Shown here piece after piece: positions 9,266 through 19,341 of a stretch of 64,000 nt of DNA. The translations under genes were made by a program, and so were the position numbers. This DNA is from Jiella mangrovi. Lineage in GTDB: Bacteria; Pseudomonadota; Alphaproteobacteria; Rhizobiales; Rhizobiaceae. The notes under the pieces were generated by a model that was given only the letters and a program-made list of their open reading frames with translations, did not search any database and was not told the DNA's origin. The stretch's first letter is position 1. The number at the start of each line of letters is the position of its first letter. The stretch is from contig NZ_JAGJCF010000001.1 in assembly GCF_017815135.1 (NCBI RefSeq), positions 248,001 through 312,000 of the forward strand. Direction: 5' to 3'.

Positions 9266-11191
9266 TTGCCCATCGTCCAGCTCGACGAGCATCTGATCGA
9301 CCAGATCGCCGCCGGCGAAGTGGTCGAACGGCCGGCGAGCGTCGTCAAGGAACTCGTCGAAAACGCCATCGATGCCGGCGCGACCCGCATCGAGATCGCC
9401 ACGGCCGGCGGCGGCAAGACGCTTTTGCGCGTGACCGACGACGGCTGCGGCATCGACGAAAGCGAACTGGCGCTCGCCGTCCGGCGCCACTGCACGTCGA
9501 AGCTTTCCGGCGGGCTCGAGGAGATCGCGACGCTCGGCTTCCGGGGCGAGGCCCTGCCCTCGATCGGCTCGATCGCACGGCTCTCCATCCGATCGCGGGC
9601 AGCGGGCGCCGGCGCGGCCTACGAGATCGCCGTCGATCACGGACATTGCGACGGTCCTCGGCCGACGGCGCTCTCGCGGGGCACGGTCGTCGAGGTGCGC
9701 GATCTCTTCCAGAAGGTGCCGGCCCGGCTGAAATTTCTGAAAAGCGACCGGGCGGAATCGACGGCGATCACCGACGTCGTGAAACGTCTGGCACTCGCGG
9801 AACCGGAAATCCGCTTCGAAATTTCCGGACAGGACCGCACCACCACGGTCTTTCCGGCCGCCCGCGACATGGGGGAGAGGATCGCCCAGATCCTCGGCGA
9901 GGAGTTCTCGCAGAATGCGGCCGAGATCACCGCCGAGCGCGAGGATGTCCGCCTGTCCGGTCTTGCCGGCCTGCCGACCTTTTCCCGCGGCAACTCGCTG
10001 CAGCAGTTTCTCTTCGTCAATGGCCGGCCGGTGCGCGACAAGATGCTCGTCTCGGCGCTGAGGGGCGGCTATGCCGACGTCATGGCCAAGGACCGGCATC
10101 CGGTCGCGGTCCTGTTTCTGACCCTCGACCCGGCTTTCGTCGACGTGAACGTCCATCCCGCCAAGGCCGACGTCCGGTTTCGCGATCCCGGCCTCGTGCG
10201 TGGCCTGATCGTCGGCGCGCTGCGCCAGACATTCGCCGAAGCCGGCCTTCGCTCGTCCTCCGAGGGAGCTGCCGGGATCCTCGCAAGAATGCGGGCGAAA
10301 GCCGACCTCGTCACCCCGGCGCCACGCCGCTTCGACGGCTTTGCGCCCGGCGGCTATGCCGCAAACGCCCATGCCGCGCCGCGTGAAACGGGGAACGGGC
10401 ATGGCGCCTATGAGCCTGCGGCGTCGCCCTTCCGGCCCCTGGCATCGGCGGCAGAGGCCGCGGAGATGGAGCGCCGGCCGGCTCCGGTTTCCACCGGTTC
10501 GAGCCATGCCGAGACACGGTTCGCGGGGTTCGACGAGCCCGGCACGGCCTATTCAGCGGAAACCATCGAAGGCGCAGCCCCGGCCGGTGTGACGTCAGCC
10601 CCCGCGGATGACTTTCCCCTCGGCGCGGCGCGGGCGCAGCTTCACGGCAACTACATCGTGGCGGAGACCGAAAGCGGCCTCGTCATCGTCGACCAGCACG
10701 CCGCCCATGAGCGGCTCGTCTACGAGGCGTTGAAGGAAGCCATTCACGGCCGGGCGCTCGCTTCGCAGATGCTGCTGATCCCCGAGATCGTCGATCTGAC
10801 GGCGGAGGATGCCGAACGCCTCGCCGAACACGCCGAAGGTCTTGCCGCCCTCGGGCTGCACATCGAACGCTTCGGCCCGGCGGCAATCGCCGTGCGCGAG
10901 ACGCCGGCCATTCTGGGCCAGGGCGATATCGCCAAACTCGTCAGGGATCTTTCCGACGAGCTCGCCGAGTTCGGAACCAGCGATACGGTGAAAAGCCGGA
11001 TCGACCACATCGCCGCGACCATCGCCTGCCATGGCTCGGTCCGCTCCGGCCGCGTCCTCAAGCTCGACGAGATGAACGCGCTTTTGCGCCAGATGGAAAA
11101 AACGCCGTCTGCCAGCCAGTGCAATCACGGCCGGCCGACCTTCATCGAACTGGGGCTCGCGGACATCGAGAAGATGTTCGGGCGCCGATGA
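9266..11191 (+). CDS. mutL: DNA mismatch repair endonuclease/ATPase MutL
   Basis: The matchmaker of methyl-independent mismatch repair, linking MutS recognition to strand removal. The 641-aa product has the GHKL ATPase blocks in order: [19 protein letters not shown] and [15 protein letters not shown] Ser-domain, a variable Pro/Ala-rich linker (about residues 345-450) and a C-terminal dimerisation domain follow, with CHGSVRSG and CNHGRPT near the end. The start is TTG at 9266: the protein then begins [17 protein letters not shown], exactly the family N-terminus, with GGAGC upstream. DUF2093 follows. Confidence 0.97.
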   Translation: MPIVQLDEHLIDQIAAGEVVERPASVVKELVENAIDAGATRIEIATAGGGKTLLRVTDDGCGIDESELALAVRRHCTSKLSGGLEEIATLGFRGEALPSIGSIARLSIRSRAAGAGAAYEIAVDHGHCDGPRPTALSRGTVVEVRDLFQKVPARLKFLKSDRAESTAITDVVKRLALAEPEIRFEISGQDRTTTVFPAARDMGERIAQILGEEFSQNAAEITAEREDVRLSGLAGLPTFSRGNSLQQFLFVNGRPVRDKMLVSALRGGYADVMAKDRHPVAVLFLTLDPAFVDVNVHPAKADVRFRDPGLVRGLIVGALRQTFAEAGLRSSSEGAAGILARMRAKADLVTPAPRRFDGFAPGGYAANAHAAPRETGNGHGAYEPAASPFRPLASAAEAAEMERRPAPVSTGSSHAETRFAGFDEPGTAYSAETIEGAAPAGVTSAPADDFPLGAARAQLHGNYIVAETESGLVIVDQHAAHERLVYEALKEAIHGRALASQMLLIPEIVDLTAEDAERLAEHAEGLAALGLHIERFGPAAIAVRETPAILGQGDIAKLVRDLSDELAEFGTSDTVKSRIDHIAATIACHGSVRSGRVLKLDEMNALLRQMEKTPSASQCNHGRPTFIELGLADIEKMFGRR

Positions 11192-11306
11192 TCGCTTGCG
11201 AGCAATCGTTTGATTTTGGCTGGTGAAGGGCGTAGTGCCGCTTCCAATTCCAGAAACGCCCTGCCCGAGGGCCATTGATTCCGTGCATTCTACCCCGAGG
11301 ATTTCC

Positions 11307-11513
11307 ATGAACCGTTTTGAAAATTCCGGCGAAGCGAAGCTGCGCTACGGAACCCCGGATTTTCAGGTAATCCGGGCAGGCTCCTACGTGCGCTGCGCGG
11401 TGACTGGCGAGTCGATCCCGCTCGATCTCCTTCGCTACTGGAGTGTCGAGCGTCAGGAAGCCTATGTCGACGCCGCCGCCTCTTTCAAGCGCGACCGCGA
11501 GACCCGCGGATAA
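11307..11513 (+). CDS. DUF2093 domain protein
   Basis: A 68-aa protein of a small alphaproteobacterial family. It contains the conserved core CAVTGESIPL and LRYWSVERQEAY, preceded by DFQVIRAGSYV. The short Cys-containing core suggests a compact, perhaps metal-binding fold, but no function is known. The ATG at 11307 has GAGG seven bases upstream and gives the family N-terminus MNRFE; an upstream extension of the frame was rejected. It is convergent with lpxK, leaving only 27 bases between the stops. Confidence 0.85.
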   Translation: MNRFENSGEAKLRYGTPDFQVIRAGSYVRCAVTGESIPLDLLRYWSVERQEAYVDAAASFKRDRETRG

Positions 11514-11540
11514 TCCTCAGGAGGCCGAGGCGAAAGACCC

Positions 11541-12587
11541 TCAGGACTTCGGCGAGATCTGCCAGCGCCGCCGCTCATAGGCGGCGAGCGTTTGCTTGAT
11601 GATGCGTTCGGAAACCGACGGATCGGAAAACTGAAGCGCCACGTCGACCACTGCGCAGTCCTTGCGAAAGGCGCGCGCGGCTTCGCTCCCCGTTTCGAGC
11701 CGCACCGCATCCTTGGCCGTCGTGGCGAGGATCAGCCCTTCCTGCGCCGCCTTCGCGGCGAGGTCGTCACAGTCGCTGTCGCTAAAGGCGTGGTGGTCGG
11801 GAAAATCGCGGGTGGCGACGATCTCGGCCCCGAGTTCTTCCAGCGAGGCGTAGAACTTGCCGGGATCGGCAATGCCGGCAAAGGCGAGCAGCCGCTCGCC
11901 GATCAGGATCTGGCGGGATTTGGGAACGAGGCGGGCCTCGAAGATCGGCTTGCCGGCCCGGGCCATCGCCCGCAGCGGCTCGAGGCGGTTTTCGCCTTCG
12001 CCAATGACGAGAAGCGCGTCGGCGCGGCGGATCTGGTCGATCAGCGGGGCGCGAAGCGGACCGGCCGGAATGACCCGGCCATTGCCGATGCCCCGGCGCG
12101 CATCGAGAGCGATCAGCGTATGGTCGATCTTGAGCCGCTGGCTCTGAAATCCGTCGTCCATGATGATGAAATCGACCTCGCGCTCGGCCATCAGCAGCCG
12201 CAACGCCGATGCCCGATCGGCCGAGACGGCCGTCGGAGCGAGGGCGGCGAGGAGAAGCGGCTCGTCACCGACGTCACGCAGGGTGTGCCTTGAAGGATCG
12301 ACGATCACCGCAGCCCGGCCGCGGCGCCCATGGCCGCGCGAGACGAAAGCCGGGCGCCGCCCAAGCGCCAGCGCGGCATCGGCGAGCGCCAGCGAGGTCG
12401 GGGTCTTGCCGCCGCCGCCGGCGACGAAATTGCCGACGCAAAGGACCGGGACGTCGAAGCGCGCGCGCCGGCCGGTCTCCAGATTGTGCCGGGCGATGGC
12501 GCCATAGATCGCCGCGGCGGGCCGAAGCAGGATCGACGCCGTCGATGCCGGCTTCCACCAGAAATGCGGCGCGCGCCCACCTCTCAC
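11541..12587 (-). CDS. lpxK: Tetraacyldisaccharide 4'-kinase LpxK
   Basis: Phosphorylates the 4' position of the lipid A disaccharide precursor to make lipid IVA, at the inner membrane. The 348-aa protein has the Walker A block GNFVAGGGGKTPT, SRGHGRR, and MDDGFQSQRL as the LpxK catalytic region. The N-terminus (PHFWW then a membrane-associating helix) is typical. The start is GTG at 12587, overlapping the waaA stop as GTGA, so it is translationally coupled. It is the last gene of the operon with waaA, the DUF374 acyltransferase, DUF4170, cysQ and pmbA. Confidence 0.95.
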   Translation of the reverse strand: MRGGRAPHFWWKPASTASILLRPAAAIYGAIARHNLETGRRARFDVPVLCVGNFVAGGGGKTPTSLALADAALALGRRPAFVSRGHGRRGRAAVIVDPSRHTLRDVGDEPLLLAALAPTAVSADRASALRLLMAEREVDFIIMDDGFQSQRLKIDHTLIALDARRGIGNGRVIPAGPLRAPLIDQIRRADALLVIGEGENRLEPLRAMARAGKPIFEARLVPKSRQILIGERLLAFAGIADPGKFYASLEELGAEIVATRDFPDHHAFSDSDCDDLAAKAAQEGLILATTAKDAVRLETGSEAARAFRKDCAVVDVALQFSDPSVSERIIKQTLAAYERRRWQISPKS

Positions 12588-13915
12588 GGATCGCCGGCGA
12601 CGCGGCCGCGTCGCTCCAGTCTCACCGAAAGCCGCAACGGATGCAGAAACGGATCGAGGGCAATGAGCGTGCGACCGAGGGCGCCGCGCATCTCGTCGAT
12701 GGAGCGAAGGGCCGCGCCGGCCATGGCCATGCGCTGCATCGGATCGACGAGCAGGCCGTCGACCTGTGCGGCGAGCGTGTCCGCGTCGCGAACGAGACGG
12801 GCCCCGCCGTTCTTCAACAGGCGCTGATAGGTGTCGCGGAAGTTCTGGACGTAGCGGCCGCTGAGAATTCCGGTCGCCAGCATCGCCGCCTCCATCGGGT
12901 TCTGCCCGCCCTGACCGGTGATCGACTTGCCGATGAAGGCGATCTCGGTCAGCCGCAGATAGACGCCGAGTTCGCCCATCGTATCGGCGAGGAAGATGTC
13001 GGTCTGCGCATCCGGCATCTCGCCGAGGCTGCGCCGCCGAACAGTCAGCCCCTTGTCGGCCAGCATCTTCACGATGGCGGATGCGCGATCCACGTGACGC
13101 GGCACGATGATCGTCAAGAGCCCTTCATGCCGTGATTTGAGCATGCCATGGACCTGCGCCACGATCTCCTCCTCGCCCGGATGGGTCGAGATCGCGGCGA
13201 AGCGGGGACGCGAGCCCAGCGCGGCGTCGAACTGGTCGAGGAAAGCGGCTTCGGCAGGAAGCGGGCCGGCATCGGCCTTGAGATTGCCCGCCATCGTCAC
13301 GGCCGGGGCGCCGAGGAGGCGAAAGCGCTCCGCATCGACGTCGGACTGGGCGACGACCTGGGCAAAGTTCTCGAACAAGGCCTCGGCCAGACGCGGCTTG
13401 GCTTTCCAGCGCTGGAACGAGCGATCGGACAGCCGCGCATTGACGAGGATCTGCGGGATCCGGCGGATCGCGAGCTCGTGGATCGTCAGCGGCCAGATCT
13501 CGCTTTCGGCGACCATGGCGAGATCGGGCTGCCAATGGTTCAGGAAGCGCCGGACCGCCGGTCTGACGTCGAGCGGGACATATTGGTGGATGACACAATC
13601 GGCCAGGCGCTCCTCGACGAGCTGTGCCGAGGTCGTGGTGCCGGTGGTCATCACCACGGACAGGCCGTCGGCCGCGATCGCGCGGATCAGCGGCGCGACC
13701 GCAACCGTTTCACCGACGCTCGCTGCGTGGACCCAGACGAGGGGCCCCACCTGTGGCCGCGCCTGGCCGGCGACACCGTAGCGTTCCTTCCGGCGAAGCT
13801 TGTCCTCCTTGCCGCGCGATGCGCGCCAGCCGACATAAGGTCTTAACAGCGGATAGGCGACGAGGCCCGCCAACCGATAGGCGGCGAAGGCGGCTCGGGT
13901 CATCGGATCGCTCAC
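12584..13915 (-). CDS. waaA: 3-deoxy-D-manno-octulosonic acid (Kdo) transferase
   Basis: Adds Kdo residues to lipid IVA from CMP-Kdo at the inner-membrane face. The 443-aa GT30 glycosyltransferase has the short N-terminal membrane anchor (YRLAGLVAYPLLRPY). The WVHAASVGET block follows, whose Glu is the family catalytic base. The donor-binding region includes IVPRHVDRA, FLADTMGELG and GQNPMEAA. It begins with GTG overlapping the upstream gene's TGA (GTGA at 13912-13915) and ends in a second GTGA overlap with lpxK, so the three genes are tightly coupled. Confidence 0.95.
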   Translation of the reverse strand: MSDPMTRAAFAAYRLAGLVAYPLLRPYVGWRASRGKEDKLRRKERYGVAGQARPQVGPLVWVHAASVGETVAVAPLIRAIAADGLSVVMTTGTTTSAQLVEERLADCVIHQYVPLDVRPAVRRFLNHWQPDLAMVAESEIWPLTIHELAIRRIPQILVNARLSDRSFQRWKAKPRLAEALFENFAQVVAQSDVDAERFRLLGAPAVTMAGNLKADAGPLPAEAAFLDQFDAALGSRPRFAAISTHPGEEEIVAQVHGMLKSRHEGLLTIIVPRHVDRASAIVKMLADKGLTVRRRSLGEMPDAQTDIFLADTMGELGVYLRLTEIAFIGKSITGQGGQNPMEAAMLATGILSGRYVQNFRDTYQRLLKNGGARLVRDADTLAAQVDGLLVDPMQRMAMAGAALRSIDEMRGALGRTLIALDPFLHPLRLSVRLERRGRVAGDP

Positions 13916-14727
13916 GCCCTGCGTCCGAGCAGTCGCTCGGCGGCGCTATTGGCCGCTTCGATGGCGATTGTGAGTTCCCGGCGCTTTTCTTCGAGCAGCG
14001 TCTCGCTGGCATCCGCCGGCACCGTGATCGGCTCGCCCATGACGACGGCGATCCGACCGAAGGGAAGCGGAATGCGGGCCTTGTCCCAGGCACTCTCGAC
14101 GATGCAATGGCGGCTGCTCAGGGCCGCCGACGGAATGATCGGCCGGCCGGAGATCTTCGCCAGCGTGACGATGCCGAGCCCGGCTTCGCGGGCGGTCCCC
14201 TTGGGAACGTCGGCGATCATGCAGATGCCGGTTCCATTTGCCAGAAGCCGGCGCATGGCGACCACGGCCCGGGCGCCGCCCTTGCGTCTCACGCGCGAGC
14301 GTTTCACGTCCGTGCGACCACCCGAGCCGCGAACGGTGGAGATCCCGAAGGCTTCGACGACGCGGGCATTGATCTCGGCGTCGGCGCTCCGCGACAGGAG
14401 CGCGGCATAGGGCAGATCGCGCGGCCGGAAGAACGGCGCGAGGAGATGCTGCCCGTGCCACAGGCCGACGATCGCCGGATGTTCGTCGTGCAGGATGCGG
14501 TCATAGTCGGCGGAGCCGGCAACCGGCCGCTGTGTCGCATGGACGAACTTCAGAACGCCGTAGACCGTGGTGCCGATACCTGCGACGGCAAATGGCGATC
14601 GCATCAGCCTCTTGAAGAGGCTGCTCCGGTTGCGCCGCAAGGGCTTTCCCCTCTCGCGCTCTGCCATGTCGGCCCGCGGGGCGCGATCCGCCGCGGCAAA
14701 CTCTTCATCCGACATGGTATGCGACAC
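13912..14727 (-). CDS. DUF374-type lysophospholipid acyltransferase-like protein
   Basis: A 271-aa protein of the DUF374 branch of the LPLAT acyltransferase superfamily, commonly found beside waaA in alphaproteobacteria. It has GLWHGQHLLAPF (corresponding to the family His motif, here without the classical HxxxxD spacing) and STVRGSGGRTDVK. A central block (MIADVPKGTAREAGLG) corresponds to the acyl-acceptor pocket. It probably acylates a lipid A or phospholipid intermediate; the actual acceptor is unproven. Start: GTG at 14727 has AGAGGG upstream; ATG four codons later is an alternative. Confidence 0.85.
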   Translation of the reverse strand: MSHTMSDEEFAAADRAPRADMAERERGKPLRRNRSSLFKRLMRSPFAVAGIGTTVYGVLKFVHATQRPVAGSADYDRILHDEHPAIVGLWHGQHLLAPFFRPRDLPYAALLSRSADAEINARVVEAFGISTVRGSGGRTDVKRSRVRRKGGARAVVAMRRLLANGTGICMIADVPKGTAREAGLGIVTLAKISGRPIIPSAALSSRHCIVESAWDKARIPLPFGRIAVVMGEPITVPADASETLLEEKRRELTIAIEAANSAAERLLGRRA

Positions 14728-14751
14728 GGAGACCCTCTGACATTGCGCCGA

Positions 14752-14982
14752 TCATTTCTGCGGATCGAGCAGCCTGTGCATGTGAACGATGAAATAACGC
14801 ATCGTGGCGTTGTCGACCGTCTGCTGCGCCTTGCTGCGCCATGCGGCGAGCGCTGAGGCGTAATCGGGGAAAATTCCGACGATATCAAGGCCCTCCAGAT
14901 CCTTGAACTGGACGGACGAGATGTCGGAAAGCTCGCCTCCGAAGACGAGATGGAGAAGCTGCTTGGGTTTTTCTTCCTGCAT
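14752..14982 (-). CDS. DUF4170 domain protein
   Basis: A 76-aa protein that starts MQEEKPKQLLHLVFGGEL and ends with the conserved MRYFIVHMHRLLDP. This short alphaproteobacterial family sits recurrently between cysQ and the DUF374/waaA genes. Its job is unknown; co-occurrence suggests a role with lipid A/Kdo assembly. ATG at 14982 is used; the frame extends upstream into cysQ but the family N-terminus begins here. Gaps of 43 bases to cysQ and 24 bases to the next gene support co-transcription. Confidence 0.85.
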   Translation of the reverse strand: MQEEKPKQLLHLVFGGELSDISSVQFKDLEGLDIVGIFPDYASALAAWRSKAQQTVDNATMRYFIVHMHRLLDPQK

Positions 14983-15025
14983 GGGCCAGATCCTGTTGCT
15001 GGAGTTGAGAAGGGCCTGTGAAAAA

Positions 15026-15829
15026 TCAGGCGGCGAGATTTCTTGCGATATCGCGCAGGCGGGGCGACAAGCCAAGGGCCCCGGCCACCATCACACCGTG
15101 GACGGAGGGGTCCTCGCCATAGCGCCAGCGCCGCCCGTCGACATCCTCGAACAATCCGCCCGCGCGCTCGAGAATGAGATCTGCCGCGGCGACGTCCCAA
15201 TCGTTCGCCCGCGGGCGAATGAGCGTGCCGTCGAGGCGGCCGCTTGCCACAAGCGCAAGCCGATAGGCAAGGGAGGGGATTACCGGAAGGGCGTCGACCA
15301 CACTGCGGTCGGCCGCCGCGATCCGGCGCAGGATCGAATCGGGTAAGGACAGGCGGATCGGCGTATTCCCCGGCGCGCCGCTGACGGAACAGGGCTTGCC
15401 ATTGAGAAGCGCCGGCCCCGTCGCCGTCGCCTCGAAGGTCTCCCCGCGCGACGGGACGTATACGACGCCGGCAACCGGCACGCCGCGCTCCAGAACCGCC
15501 ACCGAAACGCACCAGAATTCCTCGCCGCGCAGAAAGGCGCGGGTGCCGTCGATCGGATCGACCACGAACACCCGGTGCCGCAGCTCGGCTTCGCGCTCCT
15601 CCGCCGGCATCTCTTCCGAAACCCAGCCATAGCCGGGCCTTGCGCCGCCCAGGATCTCCTTCAGGCAGCGATCAGCGGCATAGTCCGCCTCGCTGACCGG
15701 CGAGTTGCCGTGCTTGTACCAGACCTGCGGATCCTTGCGGAAATAGCCCAGGGCGATTTCGCCGGCGCGTCTTGCCGCGTCGCGCAGCAGGACGAGATCG
15801 TCATCGAGGCTGGCCGCGAACTCCTTCAT
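15026..15829 (-). CDS. cysQ: 3'(2'),5'-bisphosphate nucleotidase, inositol monophosphatase family
   Basis: Hydrolyses 3'-phosphoadenosine 5'-phosphate (PAP) to AMP, recycling the by-product of sulfation and sulfate assimilation. The 267-aa protein carries the family metal motifs WVSEEMP, DPIDGTRAF and DWDVAAADLI. The length and the GEEFWCVSVAV block fit CysQ rather than inositol monophosphatase, though related substrates cannot be excluded. It starts four bases after the pmbA stop and leads into DUF4170 and the lipid A genes, a typical order in this group. Confidence 0.9.
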   Translation of the reverse strand: MKEFAASLDDDLVLLRDAARRAGEIALGYFRKDPQVWYKHGNSPVSEADYAADRCLKEILGGARPGYGWVSEEMPAEEREAELRHRVFVVDPIDGTRAFLRGEEFWCVSVAVLERGVPVAGVVYVPSRGETFEATATGPALLNGKPCSVSGAPGNTPIRLSLPDSILRRIAAADRSVVDALPVIPSLAYRLALVASGRLDGTLIRPRANDWDVAAADLILERAGGLFEDVDGRRWRYGEDPSVHGVMVAGALGLSPRLRDIARNLAA

Positions 15830-15833
15830 CGGC

Positions 15834-17174
15834 TCAATGCCCTGCCACGGTCATGCGGTCGACACGCATGGTCGGCGCGACGAGCGAAAAGCGCGTATCG
15901 AGATCGTCGGCAAGGGTCAGGCCAAGCAGCATGTCCCTCAGATTGCCGGCGATGGTGAACTCCGACACCGGCCGCGTCAGTTCGCCATTCTCGATGAGAA
16001 AGCCGGTGGCGCCGCGGCTGTAGTCGCCCGTGACGAGATTGGTGCCCTGGCCGATCAGCTCGTGCACGTAGATCCCGTTTTTCGTTTCGGCGATCAGCTC
16101 TTGCGGCGTCATCTCGCCGGGGCTGACGGAAACGTTGGAGGAGGACGGCGAGACCCCGCCGGACGAGCGCGCGCCGCGCCCATTGGTCGAAAGGCCAAGT
16201 TCCTTCGCCGTCGCCGTATCGAGGATCCAGGTCTTCAGGATTCCGTCCTCGACCAGCGCCATCGTCTCGCCGCGCACGCCCTCCCCGTCGAAGGGGCGAG
16301 AGCCCGGGCGACGCGTCAGAAGCGGCTCGTCGAGAATGGTGACGGAGGAAGGGAGCACCCTTTCGCCCATCCGGTCCTTCAGGAAACTCGTCTTGCGGGC
16401 GATCGCCGCCCCGTTGATCGCGCCGACCAGGCTACCGATCAGGCCGCGGGAGACCCTTGGATCGAAGACGATCGGGTAGCTGCCGGTCGCGACCTTCTGT
16501 GCGCCGATCCGTCGCACCGTGCGCTCGCCGGCCCGCCGGCCGATCGCCTCGCATGGCTCGAGGTCGCCGTAATGCATGCGGGAATCGAAGTCGTAGTCGC
16601 GCTCCATCCCCGTCCCCTCCCCGGCGATCACCGAGACGGAGCGGGAAAAGCCCGAGCGCATTCGCTCGCCGACGAAGCCGTCGGAGGTGACGAGAACGAG
16701 ACCGCTGGCGCCGGCCGAGACCGACGCTCCGCCGGAATTCGTGACGCCCGAAACGGCTCTCGCCGCGTCCTCCAGGGCAAGCGCCTGCTCGACCATGGCT
16801 TCGCTGGCAAGGCTCGTCGGATCATAAAGATCGAGATCGAGGCCATCGCTGGGAGCGAGCCGGTCCTTTGGCGCGAGCGAGGCGTAACGATCCTCGGGTG
16901 AGACTTTCGCCATCGCCACCGCGCGCTCGGCCAGCCTGTCGATATCGGCATGAACGTCGGCCGAGACCGTCGCGACCTTCTGGCCGACGAAGACGCGCAG
17001 CGCCAGATCCTCGCTCTCGGAGCTCTCGGTGTCCTCGACCTTGCCGAGCCTCACCTGCACCCCGCGGCCGAAGGAGCGCACAACCGCCGCATCGGCGGCG
17101 TCGGCGCCGGCTTTCCTGGCCGCCGCAATCAGCCGTTCGGCGGTGTTCGTCAGCCGCCTCGTATCCTCATCCAT
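15834..17174 (-). CDS. pmbA: TldE/PmbA-type modulator of the TldD/TldE protease
   Basis: A 446-aa member of the TldD/PmbA family. In other bacteria TldD and TldE form a heterodimeric metalloprotease acting on unfolded modified peptides and antitoxins. This copy is the TldE/PmbA type: it lacks the HExxxH zinc motif of TldD in the corresponding region (EAIGRRAGERT). It has the family C-terminal blocks SGGVSPSSSNV and GDYSRGATGF. It is first in the operon with cysQ and the lipid A genes. A TldD partner is not in this window. Confidence 0.9.
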   Translation of the reverse strand: MDEDTRRLTNTAERLIAAARKAGADAADAAVVRSFGRGVQVRLGKVEDTESSESEDLALRVFVGQKVATVSADVHADIDRLAERAVAMAKVSPEDRYASLAPKDRLAPSDGLDLDLYDPTSLASEAMVEQALALEDAARAVSGVTNSGGASVSAGASGLVLVTSDGFVGERMRSGFSRSVSVIAGEGTGMERDYDFDSRMHYGDLEPCEAIGRRAGERTVRRIGAQKVATGSYPIVFDPRVSRGLIGSLVGAINGAAIARKTSFLKDRMGERVLPSSVTILDEPLLTRRPGSRPFDGEGVRGETMALVEDGILKTWILDTATAKELGLSTNGRGARSSGGVSPSSSNVSVSPGEMTPQELIAETKNGIYVHELIGQGTNLVTGDYSRGATGFLIENGELTRPVSEFTIAGNLRDMLLGLTLADDLDTRFSLVAPTMRVDRMTVAGH

Positions 17175-17309
17175 CGCTTCGCCTACTGATCTTTTCCGTG
17201 GGACTATCTATTGTGCGGCGCATACAACGCAAGCTGCCCGCCCCGTCGCCACCTGCTATAATGGCGAACAGTCCAAACCAGCCCCTCACATAGGAACGAG
17301 TGCCCGCCT

Positions 17310-19202
17310 GTGGAACACGGATCAAGCGCCATTTTCCTCGAAGTGATCCTGCTGCTTGGTGGCGGCATCGTCGCCGGCACGCTGTTCAAGCGCATCGGTC
17401 TTGGCACCGTTCTGGGCTATCTCGCCGCCGGTATCGTCATGGGCCCGGTGCTCCGCCTGATCGGCGAGGGCGAGGAAATTTTGTCCGTCGGCGAACTCGG
17501 CGTCGTCTTCCTGTTGTTCATCATCGGCCTGGAACTGCGGATCGACAGGCTGTGGGCGCTGCGCAAGCAGATCTTCGGGATCGGCCTTGCCCAGGTCATG
17601 GTCAGCGGCTTCGTTCTTGCCGCCATCGGCTGGCTTGCGGTCGGCCTCGATATTCCCTCGGCGATCGTCGTCGGCTTCGGGCTGGCGCTCTCCTCAACCG
17701 CCTTCGGCATCCAGCTCCTCGACGAGGCCGGCGAGACGAATACCCGCCACGGTCAGGCTGCATTCTCGGTCCTGCTGTTTCAGGATCTCGCCGTCGTGCC
17801 GCTTCTCGCCATGCTGCCGTTTCTTGGCCCCGGCGGCGAGGACGCGCAAATCTCGCCGACGCAGATCCTTATCTCGCTTTCGGCGTTGGTCGCGCTGATC
17901 CTGGCCGGCCGGTTCCTGCTCAATCCGCTGTTCAGGCTGATGGCGTCTGCCGGCGCGCGCGAAGTGATGCTCGGAGCGGCTCTGTTCGTCGTTCTGGGAT
18001 CGGCGATGCTGATGCAGGAGGCCGGCTTCTCGATGGCGATGGGCGCCTTCATCGCCGGCATCTTTCTGGCCGATTCCTCCTATCGCCACGAGCTAGAGGC
18101 CAATATCGAGCCGTTCCGCGGGCTTTTGCTCGGCCTGTTCTTCATCGGCGTCGGCCTGTCGCTGGACCTCGAAGTCCTGAAGACGTCCTGGCCGATCATC
18201 CTTGCCGTCGCGCCGCTGATGATGATCGCCAAGGCGGCGATGCTCTACGGCGTGTGCCGGCTCTTCGGTGAATCCCACGGCCTGTCGCTGCGGGTCGCAA
18301 CGCTCCTGTCGCAGGCCGGCGAGTTCGGCTTCGTGCTGTTCTCGGCTGCCGCCGCCAATCGGATTTTCCCGGCCGAGACGTCGTCGATCCTCATCGCCAT
18401 CGTCTCCCTATCGATGGTTCTGACGCCGCTCTCCACATGGCTCGGCCGCAGGCTCGACCGGCCCGACGACGAAGAGGAAATGGAGGAGACTTTCGACGGC
18501 GCCGGGTCCGAAGTCCTGCTCGTCGGTTTCTCCCGCTTCGGCCAGATCGTCGCCCAGGTGCTGTTGTCGAGCGGCATCGACGTGACCATCCTGGACTCCT
18601 CCGTCGATCGCATCCGCACGGCCGAGCGATTCGGCTTTCGCATCTATTTCGGTTCCGGCGTCAGAAAGGACGTGCTGGAGGCGGCCGGCATCCGCAAGGC
18701 CGGCCTGGTCGCGGTCTGCACCAACAAGCGGGAGACGACCGACCGCGTGGTCGACATGATCCGCTCGGAATTTCCCAATGTCAGGCTCTTCGTGCGCTCC
18801 TACGACCGCAGCCACGCCTTGTCGCTGAGGGCGCGCGGCGTCGATTACGAGATCCGCGAAACGGTGGAATCGGCCTTGTCCTTCGGCGGCGCGACCATCG
18901 GCGCACTCGGCGTCGAGGAAGAGCTCGCCAGCCGCATCGTCGAGGATGTCCGGGGCCGCGACAACGCCCGGCTGAAGCTGCAGGAGGCCGAGGGCATCTA
19001 TGCTGGCAGCGACATGGTGACGACGAAGGTCGTCACGCCCGAGCCCCTGGTCAAACCGCGACCGGGCCTCCACGCCGTGGAGAAGATGCCGGACGGCGAC
19101 GATGACGGCTCGATCTTCGAGGATGATGCTCCGAAGCGCCGTCGTCGCGGGCGGCTGTTCGCCGGTCGCCGCAGACGGCCGGACCGCGTGACATCACGCT
19201 GA
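17310..19202 (+). CDS. CPA2-family cation:proton antiporter with TrkA-N domain (Kef/YbaL type)
   Basis: A 630-aa inner-membrane antiporter. About 12 membrane segments occupy residues 5-385. They include the family stretch FLLFIIGLELRIDRLWALR and the SVLLFQDLAVVPLL segment, whose QD pair is typical of Kef/YbaL ion-translocating cores. A TrkA-N Rossmann domain begins near residue 405 (VLLVGFSRFGQIVAQVL), and a basic tail ends the protein. It probably exchanges K+ or Na+ for H+ under redox or nucleotide control. The start is GTG at 17310 with AGGAACGAG upstream. A strong bidirectional terminator follows. Confidence 0.92.
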   Translation: MEHGSSAIFLEVILLLGGGIVAGTLFKRIGLGTVLGYLAAGIVMGPVLRLIGEGEEILSVGELGVVFLLFIIGLELRIDRLWALRKQIFGIGLAQVMVSGFVLAAIGWLAVGLDIPSAIVVGFGLALSSTAFGIQLLDEAGETNTRHGQAAFSVLLFQDLAVVPLLAMLPFLGPGGEDAQISPTQILISLSALVALILAGRFLLNPLFRLMASAGAREVMLGAALFVVLGSAMLMQEAGFSMAMGAFIAGIFLADSSYRHELEANIEPFRGLLLGLFFIGVGLSLDLEVLKTSWPIILAVAPLMMIAKAAMLYGVCRLFGESHGLSLRVATLLSQAGEFGFVLFSAAAANRIFPAETSSILIAIVSLSMVLTPLSTWLGRRLDRPDDEEEMEETFDGAGSEVLLVGFSRFGQIVAQVLLSSGIDVTILDSSVDRIRTAERFGFRIYFGSGVRKDVLEAAGIRKAGLVAVCTNKRETTDRVVDMIRSEFPNVRLFVRSYDRSHALSLRARGVDYEIRETVESALSFGGATIGALGVEEELASRIVEDVRGRDNARLKLQEAEGIYAGSDMVTTKVVTPEPLVKPRPGLHAVEKMPDGDDDGSIFEDDAPKRRRRGRLFAGRRRRPDRVTSR

Positions 19203-19247
19203 CGGATGGTGACGTCGAGGCCGATGCGCCGGGTGGCGATCACGGCA

Positions 19248-19281
19248 ATTGCCCGCCCGGAGCGATCTCCGGACGGGCAAT
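19248..19281. terminator. Strong bidirectional hairpin between antiporter and outer-membrane protein genes
   Basis: ATTGCCCG (19248-19255) pairs with CGGGCAAT (19274-19281). After one mismatch, CCGGAG (19257-19262) pairs with CTCCGG (19267-19272) around a four-base loop. It lies between two convergent genes and could stop transcription from either side. Confidence 0.75.
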
Positions 19282-19341
19282 CAGCTCTGTTCACGGGCAG
19301 GGAGAGAAGACCTTGCGTCCCCTCGCCCGCTGCCGGGTCAC